Positions 45,590-57,660 are shown, counted from the stretch's first letter. The stretch is 64,000 nucleotides of DNA from Callorhinus ursinus (GCF_003265705.1 NW_020312904.1:1055727-1119726), one strand, 5' to 3'. Made by a program: numbers and translations. The notes: generated by a model not told the origin, from the sequence alone.

Positions 45590-45890
45590 GAGCGTTTCAC
45601 TTCGCGAGAAACCGCCAGGCCGTTTTGCAAAGCACTTGCACCGTCTTCCCTCGCTCCAGCTGTGGTGGAGAGTTCCCATTACTCCACGTTCTTGCCAACG
45701 GCCGGCCTGGCCAGACCCTTTTGTTTTTGTCGTTCGAGTTGGTGCATGATGTTTTCCTCCTGGGGTTTTTATCGGCAATCCCCCAGCAACCAGAGATGGT
45801 CAGCATCTCTCCACGGACTTGCCGGCCAGTTGCGTATCTTCTGTGACTTGCATATTTTTGAAGCCTGCATATTTCATGAAACTGAAAGAT
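45590..45890 (-). mobile_element. Ancient L1 ORF2 3' relic, antisense
   Basis: On the plus strand the phrases GAGAAACCGCCAGGCCGTTT, GAGTTCCCATTACTCCACGT, TTCTTGCCAACGG and GTCAGCATCTCT follow the order of the reverse complement of an old L1 ORF2 end. CpG-bearing substitutions are frequent. It is a short truncated piece. Confidence 0.6.
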
Positions 45891-45894
45891 GACT

Positions 45895-46430
45895 TTATTA
45901 GCTTCCTGCAGACACAAAGCACCAGGGGCCGGGTGACAAGGCATCAGACTTTCACTGTCTCCCGGTCCCCGAGGCTGGCGGTCCGGGGTCGGGGTGAGGG
46001 ACTGCCGGCTTCTCTGTGTGTCCTCGCTTGGTCTCCCTGTGGGAGTGTGTTTGTGTCTTAATCTCCTCTTCTTAAAAGGATACCAGCAATATCAGAGTAG
46101 GGCTCACCCATAGGACCTCAATTTACCGTATTTTACCTTAGTGACTTTTTTTAAAGGCTTTATGCCCTTTAAATTTTGGAGATGCTGGAGGTTAGGGTCT
46201 CGACATATGAATCTGGGGACAGAGTTGAGCCCACAGCAACAACTGAGCCCAAAGTCCTGCGGTATGGGTGCGGCTGGTCGGTGTGCCGCGGGTGCCGGGG
46301 GTCCCGGGGCCCCATGTGCAGGTGGAAGGCGTACCAGCCTGCCTTCGGTGAGGCATGCGTGTGAATGTCTCTCCCCGTCAGCTCCCTCCTGTGAAGGTGA
46401 GCAGTTCAGGACTAAGGAGTGATAGCACCA
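45895..46430. other. Intergenic sequence, no gene recognised
   Basis: Unique sequence. Nothing named. Confidence 0.5.
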
Positions 46431-47000
46431 TCTGGGAAACCCGATTTTGGGTGGAAGTGAGGTTTTTGGCGGCTGTAATAATTCATTTCTGCCCAGGTGA
46501 TTGGATCAGCTCTGAGGATAATCTAATCTGGGGAAGACATTTGTCAGCGGCTGCGTGGCCTTCAAGAGTAATCGCGGGGCCCTATCGCGTCCCCTCCTTG
46601 GGGAGTGTGGACTGGTGGGGGCTCGGTGCCTGGCACCATCACACGGGCCCCGAGGGCCAGAGAGACGTGATGCTGCCCCTGCCTCCTTGGGCCCGTGGGC
46701 CAGAGCCCTGCTCCCCTGCCTGCAAGGCCCTGGCACTGACCTGTTGCAAAACAGAGACCCAGACTTGATTTTAAATAATGCAATTAGAAATGCCACCTCT
46801 GAAACACAGTAATTGTAATCTGTCTCAGCTCTAAGTGTAATTATATTAAACTCCGATTTTTCCTCAAATATGCATTCTAATTCAATTTTCCTTTTTTTTT
46901 CTCTTCTTAACTAAATCTATTATCATTCCCTCAGTTAAATTATGCTTATTTAATCTTTGATGAGATCTTTCACTGGCAGTCAGCTGTTTTAAACTAATGC
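46430..47000. other. AT-rich island, candidate conserved non-coding element
   Basis: Two AT-rich parts (46430-46570 and 46765-47000) carry TGTAATAATTCATTTC, CAGTAATTGTAATCTG, GTGTAATTATATTAAAC, TCTAATTCAATTT and TTAAATTATGC. They are separated by a GC-rich spacer. No transposon was recognised. The density of ATTA cores is the main feature. Confidence 0.3.
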
Positions 47001-47264
47001 CCCCAAGCCTTGGGGATCCCGGGACTCAGTGCCGGTTCTGGAGGCTCTGGGGAAGCTGAACAAGCAAGCCGCCGAGGCCCCCGGCCCCGCCCTGGAGGGG
47101 CGAACACGCGTGAACCCGGGGCACACGCCGCCATCCATGTACCCCAGCAGGACGGCCCCAGAGCGTGCGATCCCCCGCCGCTGGGGAACGCCCGACCTCA
47201 GTGAGCGTGGTGGCCTTGTGCTTCTCACCGGCAGATCTTCCTCCGAGGGAAAACTAATTGCTGC

Positions 47265-47415
47265 AGAAAGCTAGCGTTGACCTCCGTGATTCTCATTATA
47301 ATATTACTTAATTAAGTATAAATCCCGCAGGTTTACAGCTTTCACGCAACCATTAAACCAAACTGATGCATGAATTAAATACAAAAATAATCAACAAGAC
47401 AGAATGAGCCAAATG
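47265..47415. other. AT-rich island with TTAATTAA cluster
   Basis: About 150 bases with CATTATAATATTACTTAATT, ACCATTAAACC and GCATGAATTAAATAC motifs between GC-rich flanks. Candidate regulatory element only. Confidence 0.25.
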
Positions 47416-47419
47416 CAAG

Positions 47420-48365
47420 CCCTTAGTTGGGAGACAGGCAACGTCTGAATGCCACTGAGGGGTCCCCAAGGTGGGTCGCGGTCCCGCCTGCCCCGTGGGG
47501 GTTTCAACTCCCCCTGTCCTAGGTGTGACTGGGGGCTGGGCGCACTCCATCTCCTGGTTCCTTCGCCCGGAACGTTGGTGCTCAGGGCAGGCGGGCTGGG
47601 GTGTCCCCATGTAACCGCGGCACGGTGGAGGGAGGCATGCAGACGTGTCCAGAGGATGGAGGACAATTTAAAACAGAAACGTGGGGGGCCCTCTGAGCTC
47701 CTGAGCTCCTGCTGCACTCTAAGGGTTGCTGCTGGAGGGAGGGCACCCCGATGAGCTGGCGGCCATTCCTGCTGCCTCCAATGGGACACTGGTGACCCTG
47801 AATCCTGTCTGCTCCCTCCCCCACAGCCCCTGGCTCCCGGCCTCATGCTGCAGCTCCACCTGCCCTGGTCTCAGGCTCACAGGCACAGTGGCACGAGTCA
47901 GGGGGCCTTGCATGCTGGGTGACCTCCCAAGCAATCCCGTGGGGGCAGTGACTCAAGAGAGACCCCGATGATCCCACGGAGCCTCGGTTTCCTTGACCAT
48001 AAAGCCGGGCCTCCTTAGAGTGGCCAGTCAGCACAATACCTGCACAGCAGGTCCTGCATATGTTCATTCATTCACTCATTCATAAAGTCACTCCAGGGCA
48101 CCAAATAACCTGAACATTATTTTCAAACTATTTAACAAATAGCGCTAATACAGATTTTATTATTTTAGAATCCAAGATGAGCTGTTTGACGGATGAGCTA
48201 GAGCCCCTTCTGACTTGCAACACTCTGTGTCTGTGGACAACAAAGGGGCAGCGTGGGCCAGAGAGTCTGGGCTCCTGTCCCACCATCCAGCCCTGAGAGC
48301 CAGGTTGGCAGCTCCTGCGTCCCTCCCACCTGCTTCTCTATAGGCTAGGAAGGCACTCACGTTCT
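47420..48365. other. Intergenic sequence, no gene recognised
   Basis: GC-rich unique sequence containing the MIR scrap listed separately. Confidence 0.5.
47975..48095 (+). repeat. MIR SINE fragment
   Basis: AGCCTCGGTTTCCTTGACCA followed by a CAGCAGGTCCTGCATATGTT-like end and CATTCATTCA matches the 3' half of MIR on the plus strand. Diverged. Confidence 0.5.
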
Positions 48366-48690
48366 CACAATACCGAGGCAGAAATGGCCAACATGCAGTT
48401 TAAGTCTATTTCTGCACCATTGCAAAATTTGCGTGTGGGTATCATCTTTAACGGCAAAAACGTACTAATTGGCACGTAATTTTTTCAAATAATTAAAAGT
48501 GCTTTGTGAATTGTGACATTCCAACACACACAGCAAAAGCTGATTATTTACATATTAATTGTTCTGTGATGCACATTCAATAGACAGCCAGACGTTTCTC
48601 AGACGAATGGGAATGTTCTATAAAATCAATTCATGGTGTAAGAGCTCCATGTAGCAAATGTGCTGTTACAATGTCATCATGTACGTGTTC
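48365..48690. other. AT-rich island, candidate conserved non-coding element
   Basis: Unique complex sequence with TACTAATTGGCACG, AAATAATTAAAAGTGC, CATATTAATTGTTC and AAATCAATTCATGG motifs. No transposon or exon was identified. Confidence 0.3.
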
Positions 48691-48694
48691 GAGA

Positions 48695-49145
48695 CGCACG
48701 CTGGGGGAACTGATCCCAGCTGCGGACAGGTGTAAACTCGGGCCTGCCAGGAAGGCCGCGTGGTGTGGGTGCCCTGTGCCAGGACAGGATGACTCGGGAA
48801 AGGCTGTGGATCCGAAGCCCCGATCTGTGGCAAGAAGGAGGTGAGAATGTCCTGTCCACCGCTCTGCAGCAGCAGGTGTTAGAGCATCATGGCTGGGGAC
48901 CCATGCACACGGACAACATGGACCCCTTGTTCAAATATCACTGAGCATTCAGGACGGTGGCAGCAGGGCATCAACCTCAGCTTGGGGCCCTTCTGAGCAC
49001 AGGGCTCTGCACACCACACACCGTCAGTCTGCCCATGAGGGTGGCAAAGCTGAGCAGGCGTCTCCGAGCTGTGGAGAACCTACCCGGAGAGCACCGCACA
49101 CTGTCTCATTTTACCCAGGCCTGACTGGCTGGGCTGCAGTTTGTT
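48695..49145. other. Intergenic sequence, no gene recognised
   Basis: Unique sequence. Nothing named. Confidence 0.5.
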
Positions 49146-49154
49146 GCACAAATC

Positions 49155-49465
49155 TGTAAAAGTGTGCATGTGTGTATGCTTCTGTGCATGCACGTATCCG
49201 TGTGTGAATGTGTGTATGCACTTGTGTGCATGCACGCATGGGTATACATGTGTGTGCATGTGTCTCTGTGTGCATGGACGTAAATGTGTGCAATGTGTGT
49301 GTGCATGTGCCTCCATGTGAATGTGTGTGCACGTGCATGTAAATGTGTGTGCATGCATGGTGCACGTGTCTCTGTGTGAATGTGTGCATCTATGTAAATG
49401 TGTGTGCACATGTGTGTGCACGTGCCTCTGTGTGAATGTGTGTGTGTGTGTGCACATGTGTGTAT
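49155..49465 (+). repeat. TG-rich imperfect minisatellite
   Basis: Alternating TG/CA DNA with recurring ATGTAAATGTGTG, GTCTCTGTGTGAATG and GTGCACGTGC blocks in a loose array of tens of bases. The Cys/Val- and His/Thr-rich frames across it are artefacts. Confidence 0.85.
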
Positions 49466-49479
49466 CCAGGTCTCTCTGG

Positions 49480-50390
49480 AACCCCCACCCCTCCCAGCCT
49501 GGCCCAGGCCTCCATGGATGGGGAAGGAGAAGCTGGGGGTGCTGGTTCCCAGGTTTATATCCTCATGGTTCCCCCCACCCACTGGAAAGCTGAGCCTGAC
49601 CCTGCAGGCTGGCCTTGGGGGAGCTGTCAGCAGCCCTGGACCCAGGACTGGGGAGGCCCCTAAGCCCAAGTGCCAGTGCTGGGCTCCAGGCTCCTGGACC
49701 CCAGGCTGTGCCCTCCATATGCTGTGTCCCGTCCCTCCTGGAGGACAGCTTTCCCAGGAGCACCGCCCAGCATGTTGGGGGAGCCACGCCAGGCCCCAGT
49801 GGATGCCCGGACAGTAATTCATCATTGGTCCCCGCACCCCCGCTGCCCCACACCCCATGTCCCACCTGGCTCACTCGGCCTTCCCTTTCCATCAGTCGAG
49901 CTCATTCGAAAAAACATGTTTTTATAAATATTACTCATCTCCCTAGTCCCCGTGGATCTCACAGGGAATGATGTCACTCTTCAGAGTCTGACAGTGAAGG
50001 ACAGCGGATTCGGGAACCACCTCTGCCCACCGCAGGGGGAGGGGGACATTTGACCTGGATGGGCCGTTGGCACATCCTGTGTGGCCCCTTTCAGCACGGC
50101 CTGTGGTGGTCTCCCACATGTGCCCCAAGGGCTCATTGGGCAAAGTCATGGGGCAGGAAGGGGACATGGGCATCCGGCCCTGTCCCTGGCACACAGCTTG
50201 GGACCCTCGTCTGAGCTGGGCTTCCCAGCCCACCACCTACAAACCCCATGTCCTGTCTTGAGTTGGTGACCTCGGTGGTCTCCTTTGCTCCCCCGGGGCC
50301 CAGGAACCCCACCCGTGCGGGTTTTGGGGGGCGGTGGGCCCCACGCTTTCCAGCCCAGCCGCCAAAGGCTCCAAAACCTCACAGGAGCCT
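49480..50390. other. GC-rich intergenic sequence, no gene recognised
   Basis: Unique sequence. Nothing named. Confidence 0.5.
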
Positions 50391-50394
50391 CCTC

Positions 50395-50640
50395 CTCAAA
50401 CAATCCCTTTAAAAGGTATTACTGTCCTGTAATCAAAAATGAAATATGCCCACATCTAATCTATTGAAGTTCCCCCCAAACTTAGACATCAAATGTTTTA
50501 TTAATATTTTCTATCATCCTTGCAAGTTAAACCAGCCATGGAAATTACCTTCAACAGAGGAAAAAGAGGTTGAAAGTGCGTTCGTTAGTGGGAGTGTCTG
50601 CGCAGCCTGGGCGGGGGGGTCACGTAATCAGAACTGACTG
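50395..50640. other. AT-rich island, candidate conserved non-coding element
   Basis: Unique sequence with CTGTAATCAAAAATG, TTTTATTAATATTTTC and GGAAATTACC motifs in a GC-rich region. No transposon was recognised. Confidence 0.2.
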
Positions 50641-50934
50641 AGGTGAGCCCTGCGCACCTTCTCAGACGCGAGCACCGAGATGCTTTGTTGATGCCGATTG
50701 GCGCTGGGAGGCCGATTCACGGGACTTACAGCCACAGACCCAGAGCTGCTGCTGGGCTGGGTATCAGTCCCGAGAGCTGGGGCAGGACCCTCCCGCACGC
50801 GGTCTCGGCCCCCTGTCCCAGCAGGACAGGCGGACAGATGGGGGAGCCCGGCCGGGGCCACCAGCAGGACCTCTCCCACAGCCCGGGGCAGACCCCTGAC
50901 CTGTCCCTGCCTGTGCCAGGGCGGAGCTCCGCAC

Positions 50935-51045
50935 GTTGCCTGCCCTCTCCCCTCCCCCTCCTCCCCCTTCCCCCTTCACTCCTCTCCCCTTCCCCCCTCC
51001 CTCCTCCCCCTCCCCCTTCCTTCCTCCTGCTCCTTGCTCCTCCCT
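50935..51045 (+). repeat. C/T-rich polypyrimidine tract
   Basis: About 100 bases of almost pure pyrimidine on the plus strand (CTCCCC and CCCCTTCC blocks). The opposite strand is the purine-only mirror, a form able to adopt triplex or quadruplex structure. Confidence 0.85.
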
Positions 51046-51049
51046 CCAG

Positions 51050-53835
51050 GGACCGTCCACTCCAGGAGCGCTCGGACCCGCGGGGCCAGCAAGCCTAGGG
51101 AACGTCTGGATGTTCCTGGGGCCTGGGGGCAGCGAGAGACCCAGAGAAGCTCTTCAGACAGGAACCGAGCCTGCAGGGGCAGAGGAGGCCGCAGGCTGGG
51201 GCCTGGGCCTTGGGCCTTGCAGGCAGAATGCAAGTGCGGGCCATGGTCCTGTCCGGGGGCCAGAAGCTAAACGAGCGCAGGGGCTGCATGCACATGTGAT
51301 CGAATTGCACAGCATGTGCACACGGATGCACACCCAGGACCTGGGCATGTAGACTGCATTGAGGCCAGTGTCCTGGCTGTGTCGTCTCCTTGTCCAGGAT
51401 GTGGTGTTCGTGGGAGGCCGGGGAGGGCCCTGCACCCTGCTGTTCCCCGCACCCGCACGCACACGCATCTGCAGTTACAGCGGTTAAACAACCCCGTTAA
51501 AGATGCTGGAAACACGCCTCCGGCTTGTCTCTGGAAGGGCCTGGAATGACTCAGACCCCATGACACACAGCACAAGATTCAAGGGCCGCGAGCGCTAGAG
51601 CCTCGTGCTCCCACTGTGTGCGTGACAGATGCCTCGCTTAGCTCTCTCACCTGGGGCCACCAGGTTCAGCAGGTATGCATGGAGGGGGCCAGGTAAGTAC
51701 GGATTTCAGAGAAACAACAGACTCAGGTCTAGTGTACTTGTGCCCATTTGATAATTGCAATATTTGGGACACTGTTGTCGTAAAGAAAGGTGCTGCTTAT
51801 CCGAAACTCAGACTTGACTAGGGAGACACCTGGCATCTGAGTTGGTAAAGTCTTTCTCTGGCCAAACGGCAAGAAAGAAGTCATGTTTCATGGGGCGTGT
51901 GCTCTCGTTGGGGATCCAGACGACAGCAGATGAGGGAACAAATGAAGGCAAATTTGCAAACAGGGCAGTTCTGTGCCAAGGACTTTACCTTGTGCGACGT
52001 GGGGCAAGAGAGTTTATGCATGTGTGTGTGTGGTTGGTGCGTGTGCATGCGTGTGCATGCATGGCAGGCGTTTGCTGGTGGGCACCCCCACGGGGCAGAC
52101 ACCGCGCTCTGTTCGGGGTCACTTGCAGCTCCTGAGCTGTCTGGGCTCAGCGACGCTTGTGGAACAAATGCATTGGTGACAATGGGGCCCCTTGGCTGAG
52201 CTGCCATGGCACAGACACTGTTGGTGACCTGGGCTCTGCGGGGCTGGGAGATGTGGGCCGTGGTCGCAGGAGATGGGGACGGCCGAGGGGGCAGGACGGG
52301 GGGGGGCACTGACCGGCAAGTGTCCCAGCCCTCGGCCCCCGTCCTCATGCTGCGGCTCTCTGGGGGGGAGTGTGCCGGCATCAGGCGCCTTGGCAGCCCT
52401 TAATAAAGTTGCCAGCCGCTTGTGTCTGGATTCATTCTAGGGACATGATGCGGGGTTCGGAGGGACACTTCCAGCAGCCCACCCATCCAGAGAGTGCATT
52501 GTACCCTGCAGGGCACGCAGAGAATTGTACCACTGGGAACAGAACAGCGAGGAGCCTGTGTGGCGTCCTGCTCCGTGGCCCATGCTGGACACATGGGTGC
52601 AGCGGGGCGCGCCAACGCGGTGGTGTTTGAGGGAGGGGTTGGAGGAGGCAGGCTTGCCAGACAGGTAATTCCGTACACGGAGGTGACATCGGCCTGCTGT
52701 CTTCTAAAGAACTGGCAGGTTGCTCCACTTCCTGTTAGATGCCCGGACGGGACCTGGGGCGGGCGCCGGCTTGGCGGGGGCGTCGGCCCAGCTGGTTCAT
52801 TCGAATGCGCGGTTTCTGCCAGCCGCCGGTCTGTGCACACACCGTGCCCAGACCCAAATCCACCGGCTTCCTCCACAACCTGCTGCTTCTCTGTAAAAGT
52901 ATCCACAGCCCGGAAAGGCAGCAGGACCTTGGGGCAGCCGGGGTTTGTGCTCGCCCCCACCCACGAGCCTGAACATGCTGTCCAGGTGTCCCTCGCTGCT
53001 GCTGGCCGGCCCCTCTAGCCCCCATGTCACCCCGAGTGCATCACACTGACCGTCCCTCAGACGTCCCCTGGGGAGTGGGAGACACCTGGGCTCACTGCAC
53101 TCCGGGCTGCACCTGTTTCTTGTCCAGAAAGAGGCGGACAGACCAGGGCTTGCCTCGTACAGTCTCTGTGAGGTTGCAGGAGCTGATTTCTGCACATCTC
53201 AGTCAGGGTCAGCGGTCTCTCTTGCTGGAGCTGTGACACAGAGCCTGGCACCTGGAGGGGTCGTGGTGCACCCGGGGTGACCACCTCCCTCATCATCAGG
53301 ACCAGCGTCTCCAGCAGGCAGGACCGTCTGCATCCGGAACCGGAGGCCCCCGGCCACCACTCCTCTGCCATGAGCTCCTGCAGCTGCTTTCCCGGTCCCC
53401 AGGGCTCGTCTCGCCCACCATCCCCACCTGCGCCCCACCCGCTGAGCCGATCCCCACCTTCCACAAGACGGTACACGTGATAAAACATAATTATTTTACA
53501 CCAGAACTCGTGCACGGCACCGAAGCCAGCACGCGTCCCAGAACCGGGGCAACGTCCACGTCAGGAGGGCCCCCCGGCCCCCGGGGCAGGTGCGTCTCCA
53601 CATGGCCCCATGCATGAAGGCCTGATTCCTACCTCGATTTCCCCTCCCGTCTCCCGCACAAAGTGCTCTGCGGCCCCTCCTCATCTGCCTCCAGGAGGGA
53701 CGCCTGTGAGCAGCCATCCCTGCCCCCAGCAGTCCTATCCAGATTGGAGCCTCGGCAGCTGCAATCCATCATGCGCGGACTCGGCCCGCGAGCCGGTGAC
53801 TGCTGTCCACTCTCGGGGACCAGCCGGCCGAAGCC
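51050..53835. other. GC-rich intergenic sequence, no gene recognised
   Basis: Unique sequence with a short TG-rich patch at 52015-52070. No exon or confident repeat was recognised. Confidence 0.5.
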
Positions 53836-53839
53836 CCAG

Positions 53840-54010
53840 CGAGAGCAGTGATTGATTAACAAGCACACGCTGAATTACTCTCTGTAATGGTGATGAATAT
53901 GGCTTGGACCTTTCTGGCAATAATAGCTGTTTATCCATTTTTAGACCCAGAAACAGCAATCGAGTCCCTTCAGCTGGCTATTAATTACTACGCCGGGCCT
54001 GCAGTGGGGG
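53840..54010. other. Candidate conserved non-coding element
   Basis: About 170 bases of complex sequence with AGTGATTGATTAACAAGC, GAATTACTC, CAATAATAGC and GGCTATTAATTACTACG motifs between GC-rich flanks. No transposon was recognised. This is one of the best-defined islands in the window. Confidence 0.3.
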
Positions 54011-54014
54011 GACG

Positions 54015-54575
54015 TGGGCTTTCTTTCCAGGGTCCCATCTGTCTTGGGGGAGTGGTGTGGGGCAGTCTGTGTTTCTCCCCGAGAGACGGAGCCTTCCAGG
54101 GCCAGCCTTGCAGGGTCAAATGCGCTCACACGTGGGCTCTGAGATGGTCAGCATAAGCCCGCGTTTGAGGAACCAGCAGAGGTGAGGGCTTGCTGGGTTG
54201 GCTGACCTCCCTCCACCGGTTTCCCTCCACCGGCCTGCAAGTCTGCTTCTGTGCAGAGCTGTCCTCTAGAACTGCGACCTTGGGGGCCTGGCCTCCACCT
54301 CCGGAAGCCTTCCAGGGTTGAAGGAGCAGGAATCTCAGCCCTCACGGATGAGGCTCAGGCAGACGTGGTTGGGAAAGGCAGGATCCAGGCCCCGGCCTTC
54401 TCGGTTCCTGCACTGAGCCTGCAGGGCCTCAGCCTTCCCTGGTCCTCCAGGCAGGAGCTCCGCTCAAGATCACATTCACCTAAAGTGGCCTGCTATCGAT
54501 TCCTAGGGCGCCAGGGGAGACACGATGCAGCTTAGGTGCAGGTGTCCACAGAGTCGTGATGGCCCCAAGTGCCAT
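54015..54575. other. GC-rich intergenic sequence, no gene recognised
   Basis: Unique sequence. Nothing named. Confidence 0.5.
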
Positions 54576-54579
54576 TGAA

Positions 54580-54685
54580 TTCTTAGTCTCATTAAAACCC
54601 TGTTTTACAGGTGGGGAAACTGAGTCCAAGATGGAGGAAATCTCCCCACATCTGAGGTTTACCGTGGCCACACAGCTCCATTTGC
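54580..54685 (-). repeat. MIR SINE fragment
   Basis: TGTTTTACAGGTGGGGAAAC followed by TGAG and a GGCCACACAGCTCC end matches the MIR core on the minus strand, including the segment corresponding to the tRNA-derived/core junction. Confidence 0.65.
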
Positions 54686-54689
54686 CACC

Positions 54690-57065
54690 TTCATGGAAGC
54701 CCGTGCAGCCTGGTAACGTCCCAGTGCCTCCCTGGGCAGCCGAGCCCATGGCGGTGGGGACACAGGCCCACATGGTGTCCACGCTTCGTGATGCTGGGAC
54801 GTCTTAGTGCTTCTGTGTGTCCGTTTCCCGAGGTGCCAGTCCTGCGTGGCAGGGCTCACGGCCGCACAAAGGAAACGTTATGGGTGACGAATGAGGCCCA
54901 GATTTGAAAACTAGAGCAAGTGTCAGTAATTAGTGTGGTGGGAGCCCTGGTGCCCAGCTGAGGGGCTCCGTGGTCTTAATACAATCTTTGCCCTGAGCCC
55001 GTGTCTGGGTCATAACAGGATGAGCAATAAAAGTCCTTGTCTGAGTCGTTACAAATTGTTCTTCTTCAAAAGATGCATTTCCTTCTTCGAACGTTATCTT
55101 CAAAGAGGAATAGGAAACATCTACTTATCTTAAAGCTATGCTCCGGGAAAACATGATGTATGAAAATCCGGATTTACAAAGCAGATACATTTAGGGGACA
55201 TTATTCATTTTGCAAGGAAGCAAGAAAATCTATAGTTGCCAAAGAATGCCCATAGGTTTTCTTCAAATGGCAGCACGTATTTATTCAAAATTCATATATT
55301 CCTTGAAGAAGAAGCAAGGGAAGGGCGGGCAGGAAACCTGCAGCCCCGGAGATCAATCAGGAAAGGATCAACCAATGAAAGAACAGAAATCCCTTGGCAT
55401 AAAAAAAATCTCAGCAACCTGTGCGGTGCACAAGGACAGTCACACCTGGCAGGATGCAGGTGAGCTCCCCTGCCCGGGGTGGCCCCACTGAGGAGGACGC
55501 GGCTGCCCAAAGCTGCGTGGGAGCCGGGCGGTCTGCACGTCGGGTAGGAGCGGAGGCTGGGACAGCGTCCCAGGGTCCTCGGAGGCTCCGGGGGGTGGGG
55601 GGTGAAGCCGAGCAGGAGCCCTGGATCTGGATTCGTCACCACTGCTGACTGTCCACAGTGGGGAGTGAGGGGGGAGCCTCCAGTCTCCTGGGGGTGCTGG
55701 GGGCTGGCCTGTGGCAGAAGTCAGGGCATCAGGGGCCGGCTTGGAGACAGATTTGGAGGCGGAGGGTGGGTGTCGGCTGCTCGCGACCCAGGAGGTGGGG
55801 GAGTTCTCTCCTGCCTTGGTGGAGATCTGCCTGGGCACATGGAAGTGTGGCCAGCAGGGGAAGACCCAGAGACCCACTCTGGACAGGCCAGGGGTCACCA
55901 GGTGACAGAGGAGATGTGTCTGTTAGCAGTGGGGTATTTGAGTCGAGATCCTAGACAAGAGGCTCTCAGCTGGGGATGAAGGAGTTTCCAGATGATCCAA
56001 GTTAAAGCCAGGAAAATGCATCAAGAAGGGACAGAAGGGGGAAGATGCTCTGGCCCCGCGGGATCCGACCCCTGGTCTCAGGTTCCCCCACAGGCTGCCC
56101 GGGGCCCTTTGTGGATTCAGAAGATGCCCCTGGGGCTATCTTCCCCCAGAGCCTCCTGTGCACCTGTTACCCCAGGAATGACTGAGTCCGGCCTTACACG
56201 TGGGCATCTGTGGTCACCCTGGATGGGGAACATGGATGGTGGACCAGCTCTGGGAGGTCCCAGCAAGGACGCTCTGTGGGGCAAGGACAAGATGCAGGGC
56301 CCAGGAGGGTGAGCACCGCGTGGCTGGGCTTAAGGTGGTGCTTCATTTCCCTTGGATTACGGAGACAGCACGTTTTGGAGCACTGTATCTGTTTTTGTTA
56401 CCTATTTTATTTTTATCGAAGGAACATATGTAATGATTTTAGAATTTCAGGTGTGTCAGTGACTGGACCTGCTCTCGGAGGCGACCCTGGGGGTCACTGC
56501 TGTCCTCTGAAGTCATGGGCCACCCTTCCTGTTACCAGCTCCTGACCCTGAATGCTGACTTCCTGCCACGAAGAAAGTGGACAGTTCCGCTGCCCCCACA
56601 GTTCCCTCCATGGCAGGCTGTCCTGTCTGTAACCTCCGCCTTCCTTCTGCAGGTTTCGGGTCTTCCGCAAACATCTGGGGAACCCACTTCTCAGGGCATA
56701 TTTTAAAGGACAAAGTAGGAAAACCGCCACTAGGATGTGTGTGTGGAGGCCGGGAGAGGCGGCTCCTCCAGACCCAGGGCTGGCGCTGGGTGGTGGACGT
56801 GGGCTTGGTGCTGGGACCACAGCTCAGAACGGGGTCCCGTGGGGTCGCCACTGCTTCTGTAGCAAGTCCCCAGCTGTTTGTTGCTCTCTGCCCCCTGCGT
56901 CCTTGCTGGGGACACTCAGCCCAGAAGCAGAATAGGGACGCTGGTGCCTGAGAGTGTTCACAGGGTCATTTCTCCCGTTCACAGTAACCCATCGGCAAAA
57001 CAAAGAGTAATTATTTCTGTACTTACTGTATCGTTTATTGAGAGGTCACAGTTTGGAGAGGACAC
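54690..57065. other. Intergenic sequence, no gene recognised
   Basis: GC-rich except for AT-richer patches at 55010-55290 and 56385-56450. No gene or confident repeat was recognised. Confidence 0.5.
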
Positions 57066-57069
57066 TGTG

Positions 57070-57618
57070 GCACACGTGTGTGCACACACAGACATAGAAA
57101 CACACGTGGGCAAGCATGCACCGCACACGGTGATGGAGACACACGCACCACACGCGGTCATGGAGACACACGCACACACACACCACACGCGGTGATGGAG
57201 ACACGCACACACACATTCACCGCACACAGTCATGGAGACACACGCACACACACACCACACGCGGTGATGGAGACACACGCACACACACACGCACCGCACA
57301 CAGTCATGGAGACACATGCACACATACACCACATACAGACGTGGAGACACACACACACACACCACACGCGGTGATGGAGACACACGCACACACACATTCA
57401 CCGCACACAGTCATGGAGACACACGCACACACACNNNNNNNNNNNNNNNNNNNNNNNNNNNNNNNNNNNNNNNNNNNNNNNNNNNNNNNNNNNNNNNNNN
57501 NNNNNNNNNNNNNNNNNNNNNNNNNNNNNNNNNNCAGTCATGGAGACACACGCACACACACACGCACCGCACACAGTCATGGAGACACATGCACACACAC
57601 ACCACATACAGACGTGGA

Positions 57619-57652
<34 letters not shown>

Positions 57653-57660
57653 CACGCACA
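57070..57660 (+). repeat. CA-rich minisatellite with 35-37 bp units
   Basis: Tandem units of the form TGGAGACACACGCACACACA plus a variable end. Ends include CCACACGCGGTGA, TTCACCGCACACAGTCA, CGCACCGCACACAGTCA and CCACATACAGACG. The unit types recur in a partly ordered series, suggesting a higher-order repeat. The array is interrupted by the assembly gap and closes in a pure (CA)n run at about 57620-57650. Confidence 0.9.
57435..57534. other. Assembly gap (100 N)
   Basis: Exactly 100 N bases inside the minisatellite. The round length suggests a placeholder for a gap of unknown size. Confidence 0.99.

Noticed and set aside
49080..49858. 250-codon His/Thr-rich minus-strand frame
   Set aside because: Half is translation of the TG-rich minisatellite and the rest is GC-rich sequence without a domain.
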